From: Euglena gracilis
Taxonomy: Eukaryota; Euglenida; Euglenophyceae; Euglenales
Length of the DNA: 64,000 nucleotides
NCBI GenBank assembly: GCA_039621445.1
Contig: CP154955.1
Location: 30,883,471-30,947,470 of the forward strand
Reading direction: 5' to 3'
Shown here: piece by piece, positions 9,268-17,989 of the stretch
How the letters are laid out: every line of letters starts with the position of its first letter
How positions within the stretch are numbered: the first letter of the stretch is position 1
Notes under the pieces: generated by a model
The model's input: only the letters and a program-made list of their open reading frames with translations
What the model was told of the DNA's origin: nothing
The model's database searches: none
Translations under genes and position numbers: made by a program

Positions 9268-11231
9268 ATGATGCCGGCACAGGCCGTTGTGGTAGCTGAG
9301 GCTGGCTTGGGACCCACACCCACCCCCAGTGCCTTTTTGGCAAGGTTGAAAGAATTCACGGAATCCCCAATGAAAAAAGAATCTGCGGATACAGTGCTTT
9401 TTGGGGACATTTTTACAGAATCTGTACCTCAGCCCGATGGAAGTGCCAAAAATCAGAAAGGGGGGTATGTAGCTCTTACCAATTTCCAAAAAATTTGTGA
9501 TGTGAGAGGCTACAAAACTGATGACCTAGACGAGTACATGTGCGCTTTTGCGAAGCATGTGCTCACAGTGCACGCCATCTTTGACACAGAAGCAGAAAAG
9601 ATTGCCCACAAGGCCCAAAGGCAGCTTCTGTGTCGGCAGGCTGGGGTGCCCATGTATGAATGGGTTCCGCAGACGTTGACAACTTACGTCAACGCCTTGG
9701 CTGTGATGTACAAATTGACAAAGCCTGAGCACGTAATCGTCCCCAAAGCAAAAAGCCAATTTCCAATTTTTGTTCGATTTGTGGACTCATGTTCATCCCG
9801 GCTGAAGAAGTTTAAAGCACGTCAACCGGAGGTGCGGGTATTGGACGATTCGGATATGCTCAAGCTACATTCACAGACCAAGTGGGATTCCTGGTTTGAA
9901 ACCCAACGGTACAACATCCTTGTGCTGTCGTACAATTTGGGGCAACGGGCAGAAAGCATGGAGCTTCTTCGCATTGGAAATTTTCATCCGGAAAACATGG
10001 AAGACGGCCAACCAATTTTGAAAGTCAAATTTGGTAAGATGAAAAATTTACAAGGAGGCTCTTCCAAAGAAGCACACGAGCAAATTCTGTTTGCCCATGA
10101 AAATGAAAAGTTATGCCCCATTGCCGCGTACCGTCGCCAACTCGCCGTTGTGGAGTCAGATGACCGCAATGGACCATTTTTCCTTGGCGGTGGCTACATG
10201 TCAGCGGCACGCGACAGCAAAAAACGCAAGGAGCAGACAAAACCAGCCACAATGGCAACTTTCAAAGGGGCTGTCCTGTGGGCGCGTGGAGTCCTTGGCC
10301 GCCCAGTGACCTTTCGGGACTGTGCCAGGCGGCCTGTTTTCACCCGCTTGGTCAATTCCATGGGTGCACACAATGCCGCTCGTGTTGTGGGCGTGGTACC
10401 GCGGACTATGGACCGGTACCACAGGGCCTTACCGAGTGACGTGCAGTTGCAAGCTGCTGCCGTTCTGTCCAAGGTGCCACCTCCCAAAACTATTTTCCTT
10501 CACGTGCTTTTTCATAGTCCACCTTCAAGCCAGAAAAGAAGGAACCGAGTGTGAAACTTGAAGGTCCAAAGAAAGAGGAGGATGTGAAGGTGGAGCAGCC
10601 AAAGTCCGAGGAACCCGAGGTGATATGCGTAAAATCTGAGGTCTTCGATGTGGATGCACCTCGTCAGGTCACATTTCTCCGCCATTTAAATGAAATTAAA
10701 ATGTCTTTTCCTTGCAGCCACGTGTAAAACGTCCTCGCACTGTTCAATATCGTGGCGAAATCATCGTTGTCGACGAGAACTCCAGTGACGAGGTTGTGTC
10801 CTGGTCATTTTCTTGCACCCGATTGCTTATTCTCCCAGGAGCCCGTGGTTTGCTCGCAGTACAGCTTGCAGCGCTACCTGGCGGCCAAGAAGGCCGAGTA
10901 CCGGGAGGCGGTCTTCGCTGCGCCGCCGGCATCGGAGGGAGCTGCCACCTCGGTAATCATGGATAACCTTCCTAACCCGTTCCCCGTACTAAAGACGGAA
11001 ACCAACGAGGAGCGCATGCAAGGAAAGCCTTGTGCTCGGTGCTTTCTGCCGTTGGGCAAACGCGGTTTGCTACGCCCTATGGACTGCGACTCATGCCACG
11101 AATTTTGGCACCTTGATTGCGCTGGCCGTACCATGCCCCCTCCTCGCAACAGTTGGTGTTGTCCTCGTTGTGATGGCAGGGAGATGCCCCCCATGCCCGC
11201 TCGTGTTTTGAACATGAAGCGTAAGCAATGA
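9268..11231 (+). CDS. Tyrosine recombinase-PHD finger fusion protein, four exons
   Basis: The exons are 9,268-10,473, 10,518-10,667, 10,718-10,792 and 10,839-11,231, all phase 0, giving about 607 residues; introns are 44, 50 and 46 bases with GT-AG ends. A 3' splice site (TTGTTTCCCACAG, ending 9,262) just before the ATG suggests a 5' UTR intron. Exon 1 holds the recombinase: YNLGQRAESMELLRI (box I Arg), KVKFGKMKNL (beta-hairpin Lys), and RTMDRYHRAL with the likely catalytic Tyr. The usual His of box II is not clear (FRDCARRPVFTRL). Exons 2 and 3 are a charged Glu/Lys linker. Exon 4 codes a PHD finger: CARCFLP, MDCDSCHEFWHLDC, WCCPRCDG, in C4HC3 order. PHD fingers read histone tails, so targeting to chromatin is a plausible role. 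All four exons are open, so this copy may be intact. Confidence 0.75.
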
Positions 11232-11538
11232 GGATCACACCAATTGTCTGCCACCATTTTTTTCCTCCTGGAACCTACCAATAGCATTACGTATGCTTGA
11301 TGCTTGTACCAGGTTTTTTTTTGGTGGCAGCTCTCTCTCTGTCCTCGTGCTGTGCCTGGCAATCTTGTGGTCCTCCTGGCGTCTCAGTGGATGGTGGCCT
11401 TTTCTGGCTTGTAATTGGTTGTCCCACACATCCCCACACGATTCATCCACTCATTTCTAAAAATTGGGGGGGGGTCACCGGACTCAGGACAAAGCCGGTG
11501 ACCCCCCCTCACCGGCTTTGTCACCCCTGAGTCCATCG
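11232..11538 (+). other. 3' region of the Crypton-like element
   Basis: This stretch has no gene. It is T-rich and holds the 3' untranslated part of the recombinase gene; AATAGCATTACG and TTTTTTTTGG stretches are present but no clear AATAAA signal. From 11,468 it runs into scrambled copies of the CTCAGGACAAAGCCGGTGA unit. Confidence 0.5.
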
Positions 11539-11589
11539 TAGGGGGTCACCGGCTTTGTCCTGAGTCCGGTGGGGGGGGTCACCGACTTA
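11539..11589 (-). repeat. Right 51-bp inverted repeat of the Crypton-like element
   Basis: Perfect inverted partner of 9,166-9,216. A further scrambled pair of the same unit lies just inside it at 11,468-11,535, so this end also has fold-back structure. Its last bases GACTTA overlap what must be host integrase sequence. Confidence 0.9.
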
Positions 11590-12552
11590 CAGCAGAAAAG
11601 GTTGGAAAGGAAATGTACAAACAGTGGAGAATTTTCGGGATACCCTCGGTGGTGAGCTCCGACCGGGGCTCCCATTTCACAGCCGGTTGGTGGAAAACAC
11701 TGTGTGCTGCCCACGGGGTCCGTGTGGCGTACGGGCAGGCATACCACCACCAAGCCAACGGACGGGCTGAGGTAGCGGGTCAACAAGTCCTCCGAAAACT
11801 GACAAAACTGGCTGCTGAAAAAGGGGTACCCTGCGTTGAACTCCTACCGAACGCCTTGAGGGCCCTACACGACGTCCCAGGTGAAACGGGATTGCCACCG
11901 TACGAAATTGTGTTTGGCAGGCACAGACCGTTGGCGGGATTACCATACCAACCACAAAAGGAAGCGGAAGGGGCCTCAACGTTCTTGGAAAGGATGAAGG
12001 AACAAGACCAGTGGGTGAGCCTGGTCCTGAACGAAAAACAGCGTGAACGGGCTGAAACGGTGAACCAAAAACGCAGAGAACCACCTGCCTTGGAAATCGG
12101 TTCCAAAGTCTGGTATCAACCCGAAAGACAACCTGGTACCGACAAACTCGAACCGAAGTGGAAAGGACCTGCTGTGGTGTTGGAACGGGTAGGACAGCAC
12201 TCCTACGTGGTGGAACTTCGACCCGGAAACCGACAACCTGCCCACCGTTCACAACTCAAACCCCACGTGGAGGACCTCTACAACACAACTCCTGTCCCCC
12301 TCTACTTTTGGTCGGGCAAGGCACAGGAGTTGGAGGTTGGCCCTGACGAATGGGAGGTTGACAAAGTGCTGAATCACCGCAGAAAAGACGGAAAACTTCA
12401 ATTTTTGATTCAGTGGAAAAACTGGACCCATCTGATACTCAGTGGGAACCCCTGAACCATTTCTTCCTCCGAACAAACAAAGATGTGGTCCAATACTGCA
12501 AAGAACGGGACTTGGCCGTGGATGTGAGAGAGGTGCTTGATGGGATGGAGTG
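11588..12552 (+). pseudogene. Integrase C-terminal half and chromodomain
   Basis: After the insert, frame 3 continues the integrase core: MYKQWRIFGIP, VVSSDRGSHFTAGWW (second Asp) and QANGRAEVAGQQ (catalytic Glu). A GPY/F-like C-terminal region follows (KWKGPAVVLERVG), then DEWEVDKVLNHRRKDGKLQF and IQWKNW, the aromatic-cage pattern of a chromodomain. A one-base break near 12,430 moves the last 40 codons (WEPLNHFF onward) to frame 2, ending with TGA at 12,550-12,552. Chromodomains of chromoviruses steer integration to marked chromatin; that role here is inferred from the family. Confidence 0.85.
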
Positions 12553-13932
12553 ACACATGTCACATACCCCTGGGCCCCCTCACAGACACCGTCACTTCGA
12601 CACCCCGAACGACCCCAAAGCCAACCCCAACCCTACCACCCATACCAACCTCGACTGATTTGAATTTACACACCTGTGACAAAACCTACCTGACTCAAAA
12701 CGACAAAACGGGCTTGGGCAGCCCCCCTGGCCAGCCCACCTGAACCTGAACCGCTGGCCAGCCCAACTCGAACCAGCCCAACGGACCTGACAAGACCCGA
12801 CCCGACCCGAATTCACTGACCTCAAGTGCCTCTCTTCAGCCAATCAATCCATTCTTCAATTCTTCATCATTGTTGTTGTGGGTTGGGACCCCCCCCCCGT
12901 GGAGAACGAACCTTCACCCCTGAACTTGGCCAGCCTACCTGTAAAACAAAAAACAACAAAACACAGCCCCCAACCCCAACCGTGGCAGCCAGCCAAAACT
13001 GGGCAAACGGTGGAAGGGGAACCTGACTTTGACCCAAAAACGCAGACCTGGCCGACCCCGGGCCACCGGCCTGGGGGGGGGGGGGGGCGAGGACCCTCCA
13101 CAACACCTGACCTCGTACAAACCAGCCTACCCCCCAGAAAAACAACAAAAATACAAAAAAAACATTGACCTTGACCCAGCCTGATTTTTAACCAAAAACC
13201 CAGCCTTCTCCTGATTTTTATTAAAATTTGTCCCCGGCCGGAGCCTGACCGCTTGGCCTGGGGGGGGGGGGGGCTGGAAGACCCCATCTGGACCCACCCC
13301 CCACCGAACAGACACCAAGCCTAGACACCGAATTGGCTAACCGAACAGAAAACGGCTGTCTAGGACCCTGACCGTGACAAAACAACTCACCTGGCCTGGG
13401 AATAAGAATTTCCTGAAAATTTTAACCGTGGCTGGCGCTTGGTTCACAACGACGCCTGCCCCCCCCCAACGACAAACAGCCCTAGGCGGGCTGGGGGGGG
13501 GGACAACACACCAGACCCCGCACAGACCCAACTGTCAAAGGAGAACATTTGACTCAGCCCCCCGGCCATAAAACGAACCTGAACGGCACAGCCCCCTGAG
13601 GGGGGGGGACCCTGAACCACAACGGTCCCCTCGCTCACCCCCTCCTCACAACGAGTGCACTCCGCACCCCTTCCTGTTGGAGTCGTGAAGAGTTGTAAAC
13701 AACTCCTTCGGGAAGGGGAGTGTGAGTCAGGGGTGCTGAGTGCCCAAAACAACTTAACCTAACTGCCCAGCCTGATGACTCTGCAGCTAGGATTAGGAAA
13801 ATCTTATTAGGAATTATTAGCATTGCTGACCCTATCTGTTTGCACAGGGCTCTGTCTCTGTCACTGTTTTTGTCTGTTTCAAGTTCAAGAATTGAATTAC
13901 CTTGGTGGCCATTATCATTCTTACCTGGACAG
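12553..13932 (+). other. Gypsy 3' flank, probably holding the 3' LTR
   Basis: No gene is supported. The DNA keeps the A/C-rich bias of the Gypsy element up to about 13,600, with G runs (13,073-13,087 and 13,260-13,273) and GGCCAGCCCA-like repeats at 12,725-12,780. TGACACATGTCA at 12,550 directly after the purine-rich GGGATGGAG could be the LTR start, but without the left LTR this is a guess. A small hairpin (GAGTTGT / ACAACTC) lies near 13,690. Around 13,740 the composition changes to host-like T-rich DNA, with possible 3' splice sites at about 13,846 and 13,878. Confidence 0.4.
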
Positions 13933-14022
13933 TACGTGGTTCATTACATTGGTGCTGGTTTTGGAATTGCTGAATTGCTTGTATTGTGCTGTTGGTCCTG
14001 TGGATTTTTTATCAAAGAAAAG
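13933..14022 (+). CDS. Exon coding a membrane segment (host gene fragment)
   Basis: A 90-base, phase-0 block is bounded by CAG before it and AAAAG|GTGTGAG after it. It codes one hydrophobic span, HYIGAGFGIAELLVLCCW, followed by FFIKEK. The end of a tetraspanin-like or other membrane protein is possible, but one exon cannot decide. It is wedged between the Gypsy element and DIRS A, so the host gene may be broken by them or may carry them in introns. The gene's other exons are not visible in the window. Confidence 0.4.
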
Positions 14023-14089
14023 GTGTGAGCCACCCAACTCACCTGTTTTCACCAAAAAGACCCACCCAAAACAAAAGAAAAATGCAATT

Positions 14090-14434
14090 TTTAAAACAGG
14101 CCGCGAGGGGAATTGAAATCACCCTGGGCAGGGTAAAAGATCCTACGCAACGGGGTGCCGGCCCCGAGGGAATGGAAACTCCAGGGCGGGTACCACGGTT
14201 ACAACATGGGGCAACCAGGGGGAAGGACCCCAGTGATGGGGCCTGTGGAATCCCCAGACACATTACACCCAGGGGTACCCCCTTACAAAGCCCTGCAGGC
14301 CAGCATTCCCCATTGGGTCAAAGCAGGTGCCAGCAGAGAGGTATTAAACCTGATAAGGGGAGGGGTTATGGCAGATCTTCCCCTCCCCCCTCAAATGTCC
14401 AAAAAAAGTTCTCTTCAAAACCCACCAAGAAATA
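14090..14434 (+). pseudogene. DIRS A gag remnant and start of pol
   Basis: Frame 1 codes a Gly/Pro-rich stretch and then HPGVPPYKALQASIPHW and VLNLIRGGV, which align with the equivalent piece in copies B (RILQLIQQGV) and C (VVQMIQQGV) just before the RT. An A7 run at about 14,401 shifts the frame into the large ORF that starts at 14,435. The capsid-like gag seen in copy C is missing. Confidence 0.5.
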
Positions 14435-17404
14435 ATGACTGCCCAGAAAATTCTGAGAGAATACGAATGTGCAGGGGCAACCAGGCAAATCCCCCCAGAG
14501 GAGGCAAACCATTTTGTCCCTTACTTCATCATTTCCAAAAAAGAGGGGGAAAAGACAAAGGAGAGACTAATTTCGGATTGTCGACAGTTAAATCTCCACT
14601 TCACCCCCCAGAAGTTCAGACTGGAGCACATGGGAAGCATCTTCCCATATTTAAGAAAAGATTGGTTTTGTGGCAAAATCGATCTGAAAGATGCTTATTT
14701 CCATCTGCAGCTGCACAGCAGCTTAGAAAAATATGTTTGCATGCAGGTGGGGGGAGAAACCTGGCAGTTTCAAGCTGCATGCTTCGGCATCAGCAGCCTG
14801 CCACAAAAATTTATGACTCTCATGAGAGTCTGGGAACGGAAATGGAGAAAGGAGGGAAAGGTAGTTTTCATCTACCTAGACGACATTTTGCTGTTAGCCC
14901 CCAGCAAAAAGACAGCAGCCCAGCATTTGGCAGAAATAAAACAGGACCTTTTACTGGCAGGTTTCAGATTAAACCTCCCCAAATCCTGTCTGGAACCCAC
15001 ACAGGAGATAAAGCATTTGGGCCAGTGGGTCAATTTGAAAAAAGGCCAGCTGGAAATTCCACAGGAAAAACTAAAATCCTTAAGAAAGGAGCTAGGCAAA
15101 GTGCTCAGAGCACAAAAAATGAGCTGCAGAAAACTCAGTTCTATTGTGGGGCAGGTCAGAAGCTATTTAGTCTCAATGCCATTTCTCAGAATTCTGACAG
15201 ATCAACTTTGCAAAATGGTGGATTTGCACACAAAGTGGGGTTGGGACCACACCCTAACCATTCCCCAGGGGGTCAAGGATCAAATTGTGGAGTTAAAAGC
15301 GTTTTTGCAGCCAGGTGTGGGCAGAGCTTTTCAATCCCAGGCCTCTCAGGAACTGTTCTCAGACAGCAGCACCTGGCAGTGGGGGGGGCTGGACAAAAAC
15401 TCAGGCCAAAAAGTGCAGGATTTTTGGAGGGATCTGCACATCCTTCACATCAACCAAAAAGAGTTGATGTCAGCAGTGGAGACAGTAAAAAGTTTGGCCA
15501 AACCAAAACAAACAATAATGCTTCATGTGGACAGCCAGGTGGCTGTAAGTTATTTAACAAAATGGGGAGGCAGAAAGCCATACCTAAATTCCATCTTAAA
15601 ACCCCTGCTGTGTCATTGTCAGGAAAAGCAACTCAATTTGCAGGTGGTTTGGGTCCCCACAAAAGAGCAATTGGCAGACTCCCTGACCAGGGAGCAAAAG
15701 GACCCAGGGGATTATACCCTAAACCTAAACATCTTTCACCAAATTCTTCATTTTTTCAGAAAAGACATCACCCCAGAGGTGGACATGTTTTGCACACCCA
15801 GCAACAAAAAATTCTCCAAGTTTGTTTGTCGATACCCCCACCAAGGGGCTTTGCTGGTGGATTCCTTGAAGGCAGATTTGAGGGGTCTCCCCCCAGTGTA
15901 TGCCAACCCCCCCCTGGAGCATCATTCATCAGTGGGTTCAGAGATTAATGGTAAACCCAGACCTGACTTGTCTTTTGATCGTACCCCACTGGGCTTGGAC
16001 ATCATGGTGGCGCCAATTAATGTCAATCAGGCAGCCAGGCAGCAAAGTTTTGCTGGTACCCCCCCAATGGGGTCTGTTCACCAACTGCTGGGGGGAAGAG
16101 ATGCCCCCCCCAAAGTGGAATTTGGCCTGCTTGATTGTGTCAGGCAAATATTACAATCCCAGGAAGTTTCGATGTCCAGTATCGACACTTACATAAAAAA
16201 TCTGGGAAATGTCAAGAGATATGACTCGGCATTCAGGACATTGGTGGGCCAATTGTTGCACAAAGGGGTGCCCCTGCAGGACTGCACAGTCCACAAGATG
16301 GCCGAGGCCATCCTTGATCTAGCTGCCCACAGCCTCAACACTGCACGAAATGCATATGCAGCTGTTTTATTACTCCCAGGGTTTGGGTCATTGAGGTTTT
16401 CCCCTCTTTTGTCTCCATTGAAAAGGAAATGGAATTCCAATGTCTGCAAGTATGCCCATTTTTGGGACCCCACTGATTTCTTAGAAAACATCATCAGGAA
16501 ATACAAACCCCTCTCAGACCTATCTGTGAAAGAGCTCAGAAACAGACTCATCATCTGTTGGAGGCTGTTGGCCCTCCACAGGGGGGTTGATTTAGCCAGG
16601 ACACAGCGGAAAATCAGTTTCGTGGGAGAAAAAATGTTCATTTTATTGCAAAGGAAAGGGTGGCAATTCCCAAGATGGGAGGAAATTTTGAATTTGCCAC
16701 ACACCCCCCTCATAAGCCCCTGGCATTTATTGAAAGGGTATGTGGAAAGGACAGCCCACATGATTGGACACAAAAATAATTTGTTATGGTCTTTGGATGG
16801 AAAAAGACCTTTGACAGCAGAAAGAGTGAATTCCCTTACCAGAGAAATTCTGCAAGAGGGGGGGGTGGACACCACCCACTGGAAACCCCACAGCACCAGA
16901 GGGGCTGGGGTTTTATGGTGGAAAAATGCTGGTTTGCAAGTGGAAGAAGTCCAGCAATTGGGTCAGTGGAAAATTTTTGGGGCCTTCCAAGCTCATTATT
17001 TACGACTCGGTGTCGTTTCAAAAATTCAAAATATTATGGCCCAAAGGGGGGTGCACAGTACCTCACCATCTCGAAGTGCGGAGCCCGAATGGTCTCGGAC
17101 TCCCACGACAGAGGAAGGGGGAGGAAGGGACCAAGAGGGCGGAGCACAAGAAGATGGTGAGCCCAACCCCCCCACCCAAAAAATCTGCAGAAAAAGACAA
17201 ACATCCCAACCAGAAGGGGGACCCCCAACCAAACAACCCCAACCACCCACCCAGAGACACAAAGAGAGACAACCATCCCCATCGGGGGGGGGGGCCACCA
17301 AGCAAACGTGGGAGAGGGGGGGGGCGGGGCCACGACGGTTCAGCTTTGCCAAGGTGTCGGAGGAGGCCTCATCATCGCCAACTCCGGCAACAAAGGCGCA
17401 GTAA
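14435..17404 (+). CDS. DIRS A pol: RT, RNase H, Dam-like methyltransferase, tyrosine recombinase
   Basis: A 989-codon open frame. RT: KIDLKDAYFHLQLH and VFIYLDDILLLA (YLDD box). RNase H: LFSDSSTWQWGGL, HVDSQVAVSYLTK, EQLADSLTRE. Methyltransferase: EVDMFCTPSNKKFSKFV, then YANPP. Recombinase: WRLLALHRGVDLARTQ (box I Arg), HSTRGAGVLWW (His/Arg box), AHYLRLG (Tyr). An extra C in a C8 run at about 15,906 (C7 in copies B and C) throws the methyltransferase C-terminus out of frame; its true continuation lies in frame 3 at 15,900-16,196 (PPWSIIHQW, VPHWAWTSWW). The ORF stays open because the recombinase N-terminus occupies this second frame. The recombinase looks complete; the methyltransferase is probably broken. 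DIRS elements integrate circular DNA with the recombinase, without target duplication. Confidence 0.88.
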   Translation: MTAQKILREYECAGATRQIPPEEANHFVPYFIISKKEGEKTKERLISDCRQLNLHFTPQKFRLEHMGSIFPYLRKDWFCGKIDLKDAYFHLQLHSSLEKYVCMQVGGETWQFQAACFGISSLPQKFMTLMRVWERKWRKEGKVVFIYLDDILLLAPSKKTAAQHLAEIKQDLLLAGFRLNLPKSCLEPTQEIKHLGQWVNLKKGQLEIPQEKLKSLRKELGKVLRAQKMSCRKLSSIVGQVRSYLVSMPFLRILTDQLCKMVDLHTKWGWDHTLTIPQGVKDQIVELKAFLQPGVGRAFQSQASQELFSDSSTWQWGGLDKNSGQKVQDFWRDLHILHINQKELMSAVETVKSLAKPKQTIMLHVDSQVAVSYLTKWGGRKPYLNSILKPLLCHCQEKQLNLQVVWVPTKEQLADSLTREQKDPGDYTLNLNIFHQILHFFRKDITPEVDMFCTPSNKKFSKFVCRYPHQGALLVDSLKADLRGLPPVYANPPLEHHSSVGSEINGKPRPDLSFDRTPLGLDIMVAPINVNQAARQQSFAGTPPMGSVHQLLGGRDAPPKVEFGLLDCVRQILQSQEVSMSSIDTYIKNLGNVKRYDSAFRTLVGQLLHKGVPLQDCTVHKMAEAILDLAAHSLNTARNAYAAVLLLPGFGSLRFSPLLSPLKRKWNSNVCKYAHFWDPTDFLENIIRKYKPLSDLSVKELRNRLIICWRLLALHRGVDLARTQRKISFVGEKMFILLQRKGWQFPRWEEILNLPHTPLISPWHLLKGYVERTAHMIGHKNNLLWSLDGKRPLTAERVNSLTREILQEGGVDTTHWKPHSTRGAGVLWWKNAGLQVEEVQQLGQWKIFGAFQAHYLRLGVVSKIQNIMAQRGVHSTSPSRSAEPEWSRTPTTEEGGGRDQEGGAQEDGEPNPPTQKICRKRQTSQPEGGPPTKQPQPPTQRHKERQPSPSGGGATKQTWERGGAGPRRFSFAKVSEEASSSPTPATKAQ

Positions 17405-17545
17405 GAAGCACCCCCCGCGCACACACAAACACACCAGAACAGAACAGCCGGCAAGGAAAGCAGGACCTCACCTCACCATCTTCTTGTGCTCCGCCCTCTT
17501 GGTCCCTTCCTCCCCCTTCCTCTGTCGTGGGAGTCCGAAAAGTGG
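17060..17545. repeat. DIRS A terminal region with inverted repeats
   Basis: A 65-70 bp sequence around ACTCCCACGACAGAGG and GGGCGGAGCACAAGAAG at 17,098-17,163 recurs inverted at 17,468-17,540. Between them lies the A-type terminal repeat. This is the arrangement of the internal complementary region plus terminal repeat in DIRS elements. The C-terminal 120 codons of the 14,435 ORF run through it and are unlikely to matter. Confidence 0.65.
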
Positions 17546-17771
17546 GGCCCCTCCGTCCCTGGTCGCGGTTTCCCCCCAAGACTTCTGGGGCCCTTCGGGC
17601 CCCGCACTTAAGATGGTGGGGTCCCCATCTTCTTGTGCTTCGCCCTCTTGTGCTCCCTCGAGGAAAAACGCCAAGGGAGGAAGGGACACCGAGGGCGAAG
17701 CACAAACAGTAGTCCAGGGATAAACCGTGACCAGGGACGGAGGGACCTCACTTGCGAAACAAAAAGGCAAG
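17546..17771. repeat. DIRS end fragments between copies A and B
   Basis: No gene. It holds further fragments of the same terminal family: CATCTTCTTGTGCTTCGCCC at 17,627 and GAGGGCGAAGCACAAAC at 17,690, the latter also seen at 27,678. A 70-bp piece at 17,708-17,780 is inverted at 17,925-17,997. Confidence 0.5.
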
Positions 17772-17858
17772 ATGGGGCCTGTCTTTCCTCGCCGGCTATT
17801 GTTCTTTGTTTTTCTTGCCTTGCGTCTTCTCCTGCTTGGTCGTCGTCGGCAGTTGGCT
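17772..17858 (+). repeat. DIRS B outer inverted repeat, left
   Basis: Reads TTTCCTCGCCGGCTATTG and CTTGCCTTGCGTCTTCTCCT; its inverted partner is at 22,426-22,515. Confidence 0.75.
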
Positions 17859-17989
17859 GGATCGGTGAACTGGAACCTGGTGGTCCCCCCCTCTGGGTTG
17901 ACGTTTTTTTTGGGTGGGGGGGATGGGCCCATCTTGCCTTTGTGTTTCGCAAGTGAGGTCCCTCCGACCATGGTCACGGTTTATCCCGG

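Larger units (their letters stand above)
9027..11587 (+). mobile_element. Crypton-like tyrosine-recombinase transposon inserted in the Gypsy integrase
   Basis: The integrase reading frame fixes the host sequence as AAGGGACT followed by TACAGC, so the inserted DNA is about 2,561 bp. GACT occurs at both edges (9,023-9,026 and 11,584-11,587), which fits the short direct repeats left by Crypton insertion. The insert codes a tyrosine recombinase, the enzyme of Cryptons, and has no transposase of DDE type. Unlike typical Cryptons it also has a perfect 51-bp inverted repeat (9,166-9,216 and 11,539-11,589) and a large palindrome at its left edge, so the exact ends are open: the alternative is a TA-flanked inverted-repeat element nested beside a palindrome. 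T content and codon use change sharply from the Gypsy flanks. Confidence 0.75.
1..12552 (+). mobile_element. Ty3/Gypsy chromovirus-like retrotransposon with two DNA methyltransferase domains (5' end outside window)
   Basis: The order gag, Dam-type methyltransferase, C5-cytosine methyltransferase, protease, RT, RNase H, integrase, chromodomain is read directly on +. The order PR-RT-RH-INT plus a C-terminal chromodomain is that of chromoviruses. The coding strand is rich in A and C and poor in T; this bias stops inside the 9,027-11,587 insert and resumes after it, which helps delimit the insert. Neighbouring domains lie in different frames (breaks near 945, 3,800, 4,595, 4,840, 5,812, 6,484 and 12,430) and there is a TGA at 4,050, so this copy looks inactive unless some breaks are sequencing errors. 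No left LTR is in the window; a right LTR probably lies after 12,552 but cannot be proved without its partner. Confidence 0.9.
14090..17470 (+). mobile_element. DIRS-type retrotransposon A, 5' end missing
   Basis: It codes RT, RNase H, a Dam-like methyltransferase and a tyrosine recombinase, the set that defines DIRS elements. Its right terminal repeat (about 17,378-17,470: ACTCCGGCAACAAA, then CAGCCGGCAAGG and GGACCTCAC) resembles those of copies B and C. The inverted partner expected upstream is absent, and only a remnant of gag is seen, so the left end is truncated near 14,090. Confidence 0.85.

Noticed and set aside
14155-15948. 597-codon plus ORF overlapping the DIRS A RT
   Set aside because: Apart from its first ~90 codons it is an out-of-frame shadow of the RT/RNase H frame.
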